From Lewinellaceae bacterium (GTDB lineage: Bacteria; Bacteroidota; Bacteroidia; Chitinophagales; Saprospiraceae): a stretch of 64,000 bases of DNA. The stretch's first letter is position 1, and every line of letters begins with the position of its first letter. The notes under the pieces are model-generated. The model searched no databases. It saw only the letters and a program-made list of their open reading frames with translations, and was not told the DNA's origin. This document shows positions 18,507 through 31,908 of the stretch, piece by piece. The translations under genes were made by a program, and so were the position numbers. Location of the stretch: contig JACJYO010000004.1 in assembly GCA_020636075.1 (NCBI GenBank), positions 186,001 to 250,000 of the forward strand, read 5' to 3'.

Positions 18507-18566
18507 TTCGGCCTCCTGAACGCCAGCTTGTAAACACGTCCTGATTATAATTTGCACCCCGCAACA

Positions 18567-21500
18567 ATGATGATCAACTTGAAAACGCCTTTCCCCTGTT
18601 GCTTTTTTTTTAGCCTGCAAACCGGGCATCTGGCTGGCCAGGCAACGACCCAAACCGTTTCGCCAAATGCAGCAGCGCTAAAATCCGTCGAAGCGGAATA
18701 TGCACAGGAGCATTACCAAAAGCCGTCGGGTTGGCGAAACAACTGCTGGCAACAGCCCGACAGGGGCAGGACACCGTCCATATCCGCGAATGCTATCGCC
18801 TGCTTTCCCAGTGCTATCACTTCCTTGGGGACAAGGAGCAAAGCGACCGCTACCGCAGGTTGCAACAGGACATTGCCGTGGCCTATGGTTACCATTTGGA
18901 TGAAGGGCTGGCTCGTATATACAGGAACCCACCCACCGTGTATTTTAATACGTTCATCTTCGATGAACTTCAGCTGTTGAAGGACGATGCCGGTACCTAT
19001 ACCTTTGAAACGGTCAGCGCTCCCGGCTTTCAATCAAAATTCACGAATAATTTCACCATCGCCCCGGGCAAAGTACTGGATGCATACCGGTATTACAGAT
19101 ATGACAATTTGCCTGCTGATCCAGAAGTGAAATATGATCAAACGGCAGTTTACTGGGTAAAAGTAAAACTGGTCGGCAGTGCTGAAAAAACCGGCGAATT
19201 TTCTTCCAACTGAGCATGAAATTCAAAGACAGTTGGGACAAGGTTGATTTGTATGTGCCGCAGGATAGTACTCAAGCGAAACATTACCGCTTTGGTATTA
19301 CCTGCAAACTCAGTGAAAAGGACTTCAAATTCAGTGACAATAAATTCCGGGTTGCGCTGAATCAGCACGAGACAAAAACCATCTATCTGCGCCTGGAAGA
19401 ATCTCAGCATGGCGGTGAAATTAAAAACGCATCACCCATTATAGCATTATGGCAGGAGGATGAAGCAGCAACCGCTGACAATGAAGGCTATTACCGTATC
19501 CCTGAAAAAAATAACACATATACATAAAGCAACCCTCGGGAAAGTCAATCATATCATTAACGGCGTCCGATTCATTGAGGATTCTCTGGGGCAGTACAGC
19601 ATCACCGAAGTAAGTCAGGATTGGGAAAAGTTCAACCCCAAGTCCTGTTACCAGGTCCGAACCGATATGCCGTATTACTGGGCCAGGATGATGCTGGTCG
19701 GCAATCCGAAAAACACAGGCTTGCAATCTTTTACAATTTCAAACAATTGGGGCAGGGTCGAAGTATATGTTCCTGATGGGAAAGGTGGCTTTTCGACATC
19801 GCTGTCGGGCACATCCATTGGCAGGGAGGAGAAAGCGGTACCGGTTTATGAAAATATTTTCCGGGTCCGGGTTGCTGCCAATGATACTATCCCGGTATAC
19901 ATCCGGCTAAAACCATTTCCCGTTAATTTGGTTGGTCCGATCGAAAATTCCTTCGAAATCCTGCATTTTGACGAGTTGGATTTTTGGGAACAAAATGGAC
20001 GATTGACACTATTTTCATTTTTTAAACGGTGTGCTGCTTATCCAGTTCCTGTATTTTTTAATACTCTTCATCATCAACCGGGAGCGCATTTACCTGTACC
20101 TGGCGATTACACTTTGCGGCTTTTTTTTTCACGATTGCGCCATACCTGCCGTTCATTTTCAACATCGGAATTATTGGAGTGTATACCCTTACGGGCTTTA
20201 TCCTGGCTATGGGGGCTTGCTAAAATACACGGAAGCATTTCTGAATCTCAAACAACTGTCAAAACCTGGCACCGGGTATTCCGGATCTATTTTGGGGTAT
20301 TTCTTGTATTGGCCACGCTCACAACGATTGGCTTTATTCTGGTCCAAAATTCAACTGCCTTTTCCAATTCAAGCACACCCTTGCCGCTTTTGATCTTCTC
20401 CATTACTGTTGTTACCACTGTCTTGTTTCTTTGGGTTTTAAGCATCGTCGCTTTGGTAAAACGAGCCAGTTATGCCAAACTGTTTTTCATCTTTATCTCC
20501 TCTGTCCTGCTGTCCTTTTTAGTCCTGCTGGGATTAATTGCCCTGGAATTGTATGGTGCTTATGCGGCATTTAGCCTTTTCACCTTGTCGTTGGTGCTGG
20601 CCATACTCGGGTTGTCCTTTATCACTGCCTACCGGATCAGACAGCTTCGCGCCGACCAGGCACAGAAGGAAAAAGCCGAGGCCGCCGGGCGTGCCAAGCA
20701 CCAGTTTCTCGCCAACATGAGCCATGAAATTCGCACGCCTATGAATGCCATCAAGGGCATGACGGATATTTTACTGCGCCGAAACCCCAAAAAGAACAAC
20801 TCGAATACCTCAACGGCATTAAACAATCCTCCGATTCACTGCTTGTCATCATCAACGACATTCTGGACCTGTCGAAAATAGAAGCGGGCAAGATCGATCT
20901 GGAATCCGTTCCGTTTGTCCTGAAAGAAGTGGTGCAACAAGTGCACACCATCATGCAGTTCAAGGCCGAAGAAAAAGGCCTGGAACTCAAAACGCATATC
21001 CCTGAAAATATGCCACTAGTATTGGGCGACCCGACCCGCCTGCGGCAAATCCTGATCAATCTGGTGGGCAATGCCATCAAGTTTACGGAAAAAGGCATCA
21101 TCACAATTTCGGTCCGGCAGGAGGACGTACAGGCCGATGAAAAACCGGTTTTTCATTTTACGGTGTCCGACACCGGCATCGGCATCGGGTCGGATCGGCT
21201 TGAAAAGATTTTCGAATCCTTCGAGCAGGCGTATTCCGATACCAGCCGCAAATTCGGCGGCACCGGCCTCGGCCTGAGTATTTCAAAAACTGGTCGAATT
21301 GCACGGTGGAGCGCTTTGGGCGGAAAGCGAAAAGGCAAGGGCAGCTACTTTCATTTTACGATTCCCTATGCCATTGTCGTGGAAGAACAGGCTGCTATTG
21401 CTGATTCAACTAATGATTTGGCGGAAACCGCCAAAGCGCTGAAAGGTGTCCGCATTCTGTTGGTGGAGGATAATGCCTTCAATGCCCTTGTGGCGCAGGA

Positions 21501-21822
21501 AGAATTGGAGGATGCTATCGAAGGCGTAGATCTTACCCTTGCCGAAAACGGCGCCATTGCCGTTGAAAAAGCCCGCCACGGCGATTTTGATATTATCCTG
21601 ATGGACGTGCAAATGCCGGTCATGAACGGTTACGAGGCCACCGAAAAGATTCGGGCGCTTGACCATGGGAAAGCCCGCATTCCCATCATTGCCATGACGG
21701 CAAATGTGCTGAAGGATGAGGTAGAGCGCTGTTATGAGGCTGGTATGGATGATTTTTGTAGGGAAACCCTTCGAAGTGGAAGACCTTTTATTCAAAATGA
21801 ACAAACTAACCTTGAAAAAACA

Positions 21823-21826
<4 letters not shown>
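18567..21826 (+). pseudogene. 7TM-DISM hybrid histidine kinase with receiver, frame-broken
   Basis: Signal peptide, a TPR-like helical stretch (AKQLLATARQGQDTVHIREC), then two tandem DISM-type extracellular domains, each with the YWVKVKL or YYWARMML strand (about 19150-19450 and 19600-19960). Next come seven membrane segments (about 20000-20630), a dimerisation domain with phospho-His in KHQFLANMSHEIRTPMN, an ATPase domain (LINLVGNAIKFTEKG, DTGIGIG, FGGTGLGLSIS), and a receiver with Asp in IILMDVQMPVMNGYEA, ending GMDDFVGKPF in the restored frame. Six or more single-base shifts interrupt it. DISM domains usually sense small ligands such as sugars. The stop overlaps the next kinase start as ATGA. 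The phosphate probably goes by Hpt to LytTR. Confidence 0.85.
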
Positions 21827-24460
<2,634 letters not shown>

Positions 24461-24571
24461 ACCGGCAAATGACCATTTGATCATTGCCGGCGCCGTTTGA
24501 TAACTACTTCATGCGGCGTTTTTCTCGGGGGCCTTTCTTTGCAGCATTGTTGATTCAAAAACATCCGCATT

Positions 24572-24958
24572 ATGGCTAAGCAACCTGCAACGATATTCAT
24601 CGTCGACGACGAACCCCTCCTCACAGAAATGCTCAATGACTATTTAGTGGAAAACAATCCAAATCTTTCCATAAAATCCTTCCCGACCGGTGAGGCCTGT
24701 CTCGGGAGTTTGCATGAAAATCCGGATTTGGTGGTGCTGGACTACTACCTGAATTCAAGAGAAAAAAGCGCAGCCAACGGTCTCGATATTCTGAAAGAAA
24801 TAAAGTCGAAAAACAAGGTGCTGCCGGTCATTATGCTCTCCAGCCAAAAGAGCTACGGCGTGGCCGCCCAGACTATTGGGTACGGCGCAATTCACTATGT
24901 GATTAAAGGCCAGGATGCCTTTCAGGAAATTCATGAACTCATTAAAGCGAACGTGTAA
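24572..24958 (+). CDS. Stand-alone receiver (CheY-like) protein
   Basis: 128 residues, receiver domain only. Acidic pocket in FIVDDEP, phospho-acceptor Asp in LVVLDYYLN near residue 53, Ser in VIMLSSQ and Lys in HYVIKGQDA. No output domain, so it acts by protein contact or as a phosphate sink or shuttle. Its TAA overlaps the ATG of the Hpt gene by one base, which ties the two in one transcript. It lies 111 bases after the second hybrid kinase. Confidence 0.92.
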   Translation: MAKQPATIFIVDDEPLLTEMLNDYLVENNPNLSIKSFPTGEACLGSLHENPDLVVLDYYLNSREKSAANGLDILKEIKSKNKVLPVIMLSSQKSYGVAAQTIGYGAIHYVIKGQDAFQEIHELIKANV

Positions 24959-25293
24959 TGGTCGATCTCACCTTCTTGGAAAAATTTACAAAAGGCGATA
25001 AAAACAAGATGAAGCGCTACATCAATATGTATCTGAGCGTTGCTCCGAATACATTGGAAACAATGGCGCAAAACATCCTGGAAAAAGACTGGGACCAGCT
25101 CCGTATCAATGCCCATTCGCTAAAACCACAGACCGATTTCATGGGGATCACCGAGTTAAAATCGTTGTTGATCGATATTGAAGATGATGTGAAGTTTGGG
25201 AAAGTCGGGTCGATAGAAGACCGGTTTAAGCAAGCGCGCCTTATTTATCTTGAATCGGAGGGAAAGCTGAAGGAAATTTTGAACGGGTTTTGA
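24958..25293 (+). CDS. Hpt-domain phosphotransfer protein
   Basis: 111 residues forming a helical bundle with the canonical phospho-His motif INAHSLKPQTDFMGI, near residue 52. Unlike the Hpt at 17537-17920, the Lys after the His is kept. It should carry phosphate between the hybrid kinase receivers and the receiver encoded just upstream, whose stop it overlaps. No other domain. Confidence 0.9.
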   Translation: MVDLTFLEKFTKGDKNKMKRYINMYLSVAPNTLETMAQNILEKDWDQLRINAHSLKPQTDFMGITELKSLLIDIEDDVKFGKVGSIEDRFKQARLIYLESEGKLKEILNGF

Positions 25294-25391
25294 TCGACTA
25301 AAACAGCATGCTATTTTACTTCCGTCACAGTACTTAATTTCACAGATTAAATTGATCAACCACCAGATTTGGCAAGCGCCCTCCATCTGAC

Positions 25392-26221
25392 ATGGACCAG
25401 CTCTTTCATATTTCCTTGTTCACCGCTGCCGATGCCTTGGAAGCAACTCGCTCGCCAAGCAAGCCGCATCAACACGATTACGAGGAGTTGATCATTGGTA
25501 TGGAAGGGCAACTGGAACACTTCATTGATTTCAACACGGTACTGGTAAATGCTCCATTTGCCAGTTTTGTCGCTAAAAGGAAAACGCACCGGGTGTTGCC
25601 CAATATCAGCGACGGAAATGCAGCATGTGGGTCCTGCGCTTCAAAAGCGAGTTTATCCCCGAAACGACCTTTCAGTTGTATGCGAACTACCACGATCAGG
25701 CCAATATTTCCATGCAGCCGGGGCCATGTTTTGACCGTATGGTCGGGCTCTGTGAAATGATCGCCGGCGAGATGCAACAAGCCATTCCGGATCTTGCCAT
25801 TGTGCAACATTTGCTGAGCGCCCTGTTCACCATGATCGAATCGGGACGCCGGAGAAATCAGTCCGACGAGTCGGACCGGCAGTCGGTCCGCAACTCTACG
25901 TTCCGGAATTTTCTGGCCATCCTGGAAGAAAACTTCCGCCGCCCGGAAGGGGTGGAATTTTATGCGGAAAAGCTGTTCATGTCGGCCCGGAACCTGAACC
26001 TGATTTGCCAGCAGGTTTTGCAAAAAGTGTGTCCGAGATCATTGAAACCCGCAAACTTATCGAAGCAAAAAACCTGTTGAGCAGCACAGACCTGTCCATT
26101 TCAGAAATTGGCTTCGAACTGGGTTATAAGGAAAAAGCCTACTTCTCCAATGTGTTCAAAAAAGCGGACGGGGCAAACGCCCACGGAATTCCGGGAGGAG
26201 ATGCGGCGCCTGATTTCCTGA
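25392..26221 (+). pseudogene. AraC-family transcription regulator, frame-broken
   Basis: Cupin-like sensor part (HQHDYEELIIGMEGQLEHFID, NAPFASFVAKRKTHRV), then after a shift near 25620 FRNFLAILEENFRRPEGVEF and YAEKLFMSARNLNLICQ, and after a second shift near 26030 the second helix-turn-helix: SVSEIIETRKLIEAKNLL, STDLSISEIGFELGYKEKA, YFSNVFKK. A last shift restores TGQTPTEFREEM and a TGA at 26219. These are the two HTH motifs of the AraC family. The likely target is the SnoaL-like lipoprotein gene that starts 104 bases downstream, or itself. About 275 residues when joined. Confidence 0.85.
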
Positions 26222-26325
26222 ATTTACAACACCATTTCCGGTTATTGATACCCCCTGCCTGCCTCAGGGGCTGACCTTTGTCTTGTCAAAAAAACAATCT
26301 CTATCAATTTTAAAAGACAGCAAAA

Positions 26326-26919
26326 ATGAAAAGGTCAGTCCTGTTTATTCAACCCATTATCGCCGTACTGTTTGGCGCATCGCTTTTCTTGCTGAACAGT
26401 TGTTCTGGAGTAGGCAATCAAGACACCGCCAGCCGCATTGAGATAGATTCACTCAAAGCGCAGATCGCCCAACTCACTGCCAATAACGAGATCATTGCCC
26501 AAAACCTCATAAAGTTTGACACGCTGGATTTCACGGTGTTCAGCAACCAGGAATGGGCGCGTTTCCATGAAAGCCATGCCAGGGATATCATCGTCCATTG
26601 GCCCGACGGGCACAGCACCACCGGTATCGAAAGGCATATCGAGGACTTGAAAGCCCTGTTCGTTTATGCACCCGATACACGGATCAAAGAACACCCCATT
26701 CGTTTTGGTTCGGGCAAGTACACCGCCGTAACGGGCGTATTTGAGGGTACGTTTACCAAGCCGATGCCGATCGGAAATGGCAAATTCATCCAGCCCACCG
26801 GCAAGGCGTTCAAAATGCCCATGGCCACGATCGGCATCTGGGAAAATGGCATTATGACCGAGGAATACCTGTTCTGGGATAACCAGACGTATATGAACCA
26901 GATCGGATTGGGGCAGTAA
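26326..26919 (+). CDS. SnoaL-like lipoprotein (ester cyclase family)
   Basis: 197 residues. Lipoprotein signal with lipobox LLNSC at about residues 22-26, a short coiled coil (IEIDSLKAQIAQLTANNE), then a SnoaL-like alpha+beta cone: FDTLDFTVFSNQEWARFHESH, DIIVHWPDGHSTTGIERHIED, KEHPIRFGSGKYTAVTGVFEG, FKMPMATIGIWENGIMTEEY. The HWPDG and EEYLFWDN segments are typical of the ester cyclase branch. The substrate is unknown. It follows the AraC regulator on the same strand, which may control it. Confidence 0.85.
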   Translation: MKRSVLFIQPIIAVLFGASLFLLNSCSGVGNQDTASRIEIDSLKAQIAQLTANNEIIAQNLIKFDTLDFTVFSNQEWARFHESHARDIIVHWPDGHSTTGIERHIEDLKALFVYAPDTRIKEHPIRFGSGKYTAVTGVFEGTFTKPMPIGNGKFIQPTGKAFKMPMATIGIWENGIMTEEYLFWDNQTYMNQIGLGQ

Positions 26920-27027
26920 ATGCATCTGCACCAAAACCTGGAATTTCCACAGTCTGCAACCCAATCCTGAACAAAGGGGTGTGTCAAAAGTCTCTGCGGA
27001 GCGTTCCCCGCCGTAGATTGTTCTTCT

Positions 27028-27090
27028 TCATCGCAAAGGCGCAAAGACGCGAAGAATCATTCTTGGCGCCTTTGCGTCTTCGCGGTGAAA
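27028..27090. repeat. Inverted repeat of octamer units
   Basis: The left arm (27028-27055) is made of CGCAAAGG, CGCAAAGA and CGCGAAGA units. The right arm (27062-27090) is the complement with mismatches exactly at the variable unit positions, separated by only a few bases. It lies just upstream of the dioxygenase gene. The unit length is eight rather than the seven seen in other repeats of the window. Confidence 0.8.
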
Positions 27091-27149
27091 AGTTTGTCGC
27101 GATTGCCGCGAGGAACCCATTTGACACAACCCGAAATGATTTCGAATCA

Positions 27150-28035
27150 ATGAACCGCAAGCAATTTTTAAAAATCCTGGCAGCCTTGCCAATAACCGGC
27201 GCAGCAATGAAACTGAGTAGTTTAGCCAAAATGACCGAACCCCTTAAAAACACCGAACGCATGCCCGTCTTGTTTTTGGGCCATGGCAGTCCGATGAATG
27301 CCATTGAAGAAAATGAATTTGTATCGGGTTTCCGCCAGGTCGGGAGTGAACTGCCCACTCCGACGGCGGTGCTCTGCATATCGGCGCATTGGGAAACCCA
27401 GGGCACCTTCGTCACCGCCATGGAACATCCGCGTACGATCCACGATTTCGGTGGCTTCCCCAAGGCTTTGTTTGATGTGCAGTACCCGGCGCCTGGCAGC
27501 CCTGAAATCGCCCGGGAGACCAAGGAGCTGGTGCAGACAACCACGGTAGGCCTCGATGAGAACTGGGGCCTTGATCACGGTGCCTGGTCGGTCATCAAAC
27601 ATCTGTATCCGAAGGCTGACATCCCGTGATCCAACTCAGCCTCGACCGGACCAAGTCCGCCCAATACCACTACGAGTTGGCCAAAGAACTGGCTGCGCTG
27701 CGCAAAAAGGGTGCTGATCATCGGTAGCGGCAATATGGTGCACAACCTCCGCCTGTTGGCTTGGGACAAACTCAACGACACGGATTTTGGTTATGACTGG
27801 GCCATCGAGGCCAGTGACACCATGAAGAAACACATCCTTTCGGGCGATCATCAACAACTGATCGATTTCAGAGCCCGGTAAGGCTTTCGACCTGGCCATC
27901 CCGACGCCGGAGCACTACCTGCCCTTGCTTTACACGCTGGCCTTGCAGGAGAAAGACGAGACAGTTGCGCTGTTTAACGACAAACCGGTGGCTGGGTCGT
28001 TAACGATGACTTCGGTGAAGATCGGGGCGGCGTGA
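27150..28035 (+). pseudogene. LigB/YgiD-type extradiol dioxygenase, frame-broken
   Basis: Starts with a signal-like segment (MNRKQFLKILAALPITGAA), then MPVLFLGHGSPMNAIEENEF, AVLCISAHWETQGTFVTA, HPRTIHDFGGFPKALFDVQYPAPG and WGLDHGAWSVIKHLYPKADIP. After one shift near 27627 it goes on IQLSLD, GSGNMVHNLR, and PTPEHYLPLLYTLAL to a TGA at 28033. GHGSP, SAHWET, HDFGGFP and LDHGAW hold the His ligands of the class III extradiol family; YgiD-like members open DOPA at 4,5. The role here is unknown. The N-terminal export-like segment is found in some family members. Two or three indels break it. Confidence 0.85.
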
Positions 28036-28682
28036 GTGCAATCTGATCTTTGTGGAAAATCCTGAATTCGAATAAGGAGAACACGCACATCGCTCGTTTT
28101 TTCTACTCCATTAACCTGGAAAACGTAGATGGGTAATGGATTGTAAAGCTGCTATCGGAGAGTCCCACATAATTGAACACAGGTTGTGCAGCAGGAGTCA
28201 TGCGAAACCGGGGTTAAAATTCTCCACCAAAGCCCGTAGGGCTGTCATTTTTGGTGTGCCGGGCATGCCACGTCTCACATAGGTGCGAAGGTATTGAACC
28301 TTTTAGTCTTCTGGGAGCCGTTATGACCGGAATCTCATAGTCGAAGGCAAGGGTGTCACCCGCGAGGGCGGATCCGAAGGAAGCCGTAGACAAATACCTG
28401 TTCTGACGAACAGAAACCGGATATAAGGCCTGTTTGAGTGGGTAACCGAGCCATGAATCGGGAAGCCCAATAGTCATACGGAACTCAAAGGGGTAAATCC
28501 GGCAGGACTGGTAGAATGAGACGTGGCTTACCCCGGGAGGTCTGCACAGGCGCAAGCAGTCGGAGGTACGCGCGAGTGCCAAAGATGCCCGTGAGTGCAG
28601 AAGTCAGCAGAGGGCATAGTATCCCGAATTTTTTTTTTTCGGGAGAAGGCCTGAATTCGTCAGAAAGAGAGAAGCCTAATCA

Positions 28683-30104
28683 ATGCGTAAAAAGAACAAA
28701 AGGAAGCAAGACAAAGAATTGTTGGGCCAGGGCGACCTATTCAGCAGTGGGAGTCAAGTGCCCCAAGGAGACGGCGACGGCGGAACCGCCAAAGTCCGGG
28801 AAGGGTTATCCGAGTTACTTTCGCGATTGAGTAGTCAACTTGCCTCAACGGAACATTTACTGGAAGAGATTGTAAGCGAGAACAACATCGGGAGAGCGTA
28901 TCAACAGGTAAAGGCCAACGACGGCACAAGCGGCGTTGACGGCCAGGACATCGAACAGACAGGGGCATGGCTGACAAGGCATCTAAAGGAATTTCAAGAA
29001 CAGTTGTTGAACGAGCAGTACGAAGTGAGTGCGGTAAAGAAAGTGGAAATACCCAAGCCCAACGGCGGGTGAGGACACTTGGCATACCGACGGTAAAAGA
29101 CCGGGTACTGCAACAGGCGATACACCAAGTGCTAAGCCGGTACTACGAGCCGCACTTCAGCGACTACAGTTACGGATTTCGGCCCGGACGGGGAGCGCAC
29201 GACGCGATAAGCCAAGCGGCGCGCTACGTCGAAGCGGGTTACGAATGGGTAGTGGATATAGACTTGGAGAAGTTCTTCGACAAGATAAACCACGACCGCC
29301 TGATGAGCCGCCTGAAGAAAGGGGTAGGAGACAAACGGCTGCTACGCCTGATAAACAACTACTTGAAAGCGGGCCTGATGTCGGAAGGCTTGAAGGAACA
29401 ACGCAGAGCAGGCACCCACAAGGCGGGCCACTATCGCCGCTGCTATCGAACATCGTATTGGACGAACTGGACCGGGAGTTGGAAAATCGGGGCCACAAAT
29501 TTTGCCGCTACGCAGACGACTGCAATATCTACGTCAGAAGCGAAGAAGCCGGTAAACGCGTGTTAGCCTCCCTGACCAACTTCATAGAAAAGAAGTTGAA
29601 ACTACGGGTAAACCGCGACAAAAGCGGGGTACGGCATTGCACAAAAGTGAAATTTCTGGGCTACACCCTACTAGCAGGAGGTGGGATACGAGTAGCGGAT
29701 AAATCCAACGAAAGTTTAAAGGACAAAATCCGCCAGATATGCAAACGCAATCGGGGGGTAAAGTTCGAGCAACTCATCGAGGAACTAAACCAGATCATCG
29801 TGGGCTGGACGGCGTATTTCCGCAAAGCCAACAGTTGGTTAAGCGACTACCGCCAAATAGACGGATGGCTGCGTCGCAACTCCGATGCTACCGACTGAAA
29901 CAGAGCGGCAGGAGATACGGTAGGTATAAACTGCTGAGAAGTTTGGGCGTGACGAACCAGGAAAGTTGGAACGTTGTAATGTACACCCAGGGCTGGTGGG
30001 CCATGTCAAATAAACAAGCCGTCAGCAAAGGCATGTCGAACGAGTGGTTCATCCGTCAGGGCTTACGATCAATCTACGCAGAAATGACCCGGAAGAAATA
30101 CTGA
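28683..30104 (+). pseudogene. ltrA: Group II intron reverse transcriptase/maturase, frame-broken
   Basis: Begins MRKKNKRKQDKELLGQGDLF and has the RT blocks in order: NIGRAYQQVKANDGTSGVDG, VKKVEIPKPNGG, RTLGIPTVKDRVLQQAIHQV, SYGFRPGRGAHDAI, WVVDIDLEKFFDKINHDRL, GTPQGGPLSPLLSNIVLDEL, the active site CRYADDCNIYV near 29505, LRVNRDKSGV and KFLGY. Then comes the maturase (X) domain with WLRRKLRCYRLKQ. It ends at 30104 with no HNH endonuclease domain. Three single-base shifts (near 29070, 29420 and 29880) break it. The enzyme aids splicing and retrohoming of the host intron. Without endonuclease it would depend on replication forks for mobility. Confidence 0.9.
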
Positions 30105-30106
30105 CG

Positions 30107-30145
30107 GAAACCGCCGTGGTACGAAGAGTATGCCCGGTGGTGTGG
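30107..30145 (+). ncRNA. Group II intron domain V hairpin
   Basis: The stem CCGCC / GGTGG, an internal bulge, and the upper stem TAC-GAAGA-GTA form the short two-part hairpin expected of domain V, just after the maturase stop. A domain VI-like stem (GGCGGC / GCCGCC) follows before the intron end. Confidence 0.7.
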
Positions 30146-30204
30146 GGGGACGGCGGCGTAAGCCGCCTCCTACCCGATTAGAATTAATACGTGCGTGATG
30201 ATAG

Positions 30205-30242
30205 CGCCGTAGGTGCGGCATTATAATGGCACGCCTACGGCG
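30205..30242. repeat. Hairpin-forming inverted repeat
   Basis: CGCCGTAGG at 30205-30213 pairs with CCTACGGCG at 30234-30242. A related CCCTACGGG word lies near 30286. The rest of the 316-base gap between intron and next gene is A+T-rich and shows nothing else. Confidence 0.75.
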
Positions 30243-30495
30243 TTTAGAAAATCGGGGCGGGCACTTCCTACAATAATGTCAGCCCTACGGGCTTTGTTTC
30301 GAAGGTATTATGGGCATTTTACCCCTGATTCGTATGGCTCATATTTTTTAGAAAAATCAGAAATTATTGGCTGGTTTGAATTTTGATTTTTTTTCTAAAT
30401 AATTGATATCCAGCATTTTTTTATAGAAATCAAACTAAGGAATTAATTGGCTACTTTTAGGCGCTTTTGACCGGAAAACTTCAGCCATATCCCTA

Positions 30496-31896
30496 ATGCA
30501 AAACAGCAAACTTGTCCGCACCTTGCAGGTATTGAGTCCAGAGGAATTGAAGCGCCTGGGCAAATTCCTGCAGTCCCCCTTTTACAACGCCAATCCGGCC
30601 ATTGTCAAACTATACCGGCTACTCCGCAGCTACTATCCGGATTTTGACGCGCCCAAATTGGTGGAAGAAAAGATGTTCAAAAGGCTCTTCCCCAACCGGG
30701 CTTACGACCACCCGAAAATGCTCAACCTGATGTCGGATTTCACGGCGCTGCTGGAGAAATACCTGATTGTATTGCAGCTCGAAGCGGAGGAAACGCAGCA
30801 AAAGAAACTGCTACTCCAGGCTTATGCCCAGCGGCCGGACTGCTATCCCATATTCGCAAAAAAACTATCCGGAATGGACAACCATTTGGAAGCCCTGCCT
30901 TACCGGAATGAGCATTTTTACCGCGAAAAGATGGAATTGAACCTGCAGTTTTTCAGCCATCCTGGTACCGGTATGGTAAAAGCGGGTATGGATTCCCTGC
31001 GTAATGCCTTGGAGTATTTTGAGGCGTACAAATCGCTGGCAGGGGCAAAATTACAGTGTGCCCGAAACGACTGGAGCCATGCAGTCGGTGCGCGCAGGTC
31101 TATCGACAAGGTGCAGGAAAATCCGGTTCTGGCCAATCCGGTTTATGTGCTATATAAAAAGTTGGACAGCTTACAGCGGGAATCGGCAGATAAGGCAGCA
31201 TTGCTCCAATTGGTCCGGCATTTTATCGACCATATCCAGGTTTTCGATCCGGACGACAAATCGAATGTGCTGAAAATCCTGCTCAATCACAGCAACCGAC
31301 TTATCAATAAAGGGGACCTGGACAGCATCAAGACAAGCCTGGAACTGTACAAGACCGGCCTTGCTTATGACTGTTTTCTGGTACAGGGCAAAATGAAGGA
31401 ATCGACATTTTTTAATATCGTAACTGCGGGTACACGCTGCCGCGAATTTGAATGGGTAGCGCATTTCATGCAAACTTATCAGGGACTGCTCGATGCCAGG
31501 GTGCGGGCCGATGCCCTGGCTCTTGCAAAAGGGCAATGGCATCTCGACAAGCAAGAGTATCTGAAGGCTACGGAGATCCTGCAGCATTCGTTTGCCGAAC
31601 CGCAAAGTATTGTCAAATCTAAAGTATTGCTGATCCGTTGCTGGTGTGAATTGTACTGGGAGGATGCCAGTTACCTGGAGTTGTTATTGTCCCAGTTGGA
31701 TGCTTTTGACAAACATTTGTGGCGCAACAAAGCAATAGCACCGCGGCTGGTGAAAGGGGTACAGCATTTTATTGGGTTTACCCGGAAACTGGCGTTGCAC
31801 AAAGTGGAGGGAAAGGCTATGCCGGAATTGCGATCCGCGATTTTACAAGAACAAAATGTCATTCTGAAAGACTGGCTTTTGAGCAAAGCATCGTGA
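30496..31896 (+). CDS. Unrecognised all-helical repeat protein
   Basis: 466 residues, almost wholly predicted helix, cytoplasmic, no signal peptide or membrane segment. The start MQNSKLVRTLQVLSPEELKR, LGKFLQSPFYN is a pattern I associate with a large family of uncharacterised Bacteroidota proteins (LSxxEhxxFxxFLxSPFFN). The body looks like TPR-type helical hairpins, for example ALAKGQWHLDKQEYLKATEI. Function unknown; probably a protein-binding scaffold. No operon partner: intron upstream, repeat island downstream. Intact frame, in contrast to the region before it. Confidence 0.85.
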   Translation: MQNSKLVRTLQVLSPEELKRLGKFLQSPFYNANPAIVKLYRLLRSYYPDFDAPKLVEEKMFKRLFPNRAYDHPKMLNLMSDFTALLEKYLIVLQLEAEETQQKKLLLQAYAQRPDCYPIFAKKLSGMDNHLEALPYRNEHFYREKMELNLQFFSHPGTGMVKAGMDSLRNALEYFEAYKSLAGAKLQCARNDWSHAVGARRSIDKVQENPVLANPVYVLYKKLDSLQRESADKAALLQLVRHFIDHIQVFDPDDKSNVLKILLNHSNRLINKGDLDSIKTSLELYKTGLAYDCFLVQGKMKESTFFNIVTAGTRCREFEWVAHFMQTYQGLLDARVRADALALAKGQWHLDKQEYLKATEILQHSFAEPQSIVKSKVLLIRCWCELYWEDASYLELLLSQLDAFDKHLWRNKAIAPRLVKGVQHFIGFTRKLALHKVEGKAMPELRSAILQEQNVILKDWLLSKAS

Positions 31897-31908
31897 TTAT
31901 ACTTAGGC

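Larger units (their letters stand above)
28162..30179 (+). mobile_element. Group II intron with encoded reverse transcriptase
   Basis: A structured, non-coding leader from about 28162 to 28680 (GTCATGCGAAACCGGGG, repeated GGTAA and GAAGG loops) precedes a maturase gene. After that come a domain V-like hairpin and the 3' end CCTCCTACCCGATT at about 30179, close to the group II intron end motif CCTACTCGAT. The 5' boundary is less certain; GTCCCAC at 28162 is the best match to the GTGYG start and could be one or more bases off. The intron lies in intergenic DNA 127 bases after the dioxygenase gene and is in the same orientation. No second copy is in the window. Confidence 0.85.

Noticed and set aside
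26979..27149. Longer start for the dioxygenase
   Set aside because: That stretch translates the octamer inverted repeat; the ATG at 27150 begins a normal export-like segment.
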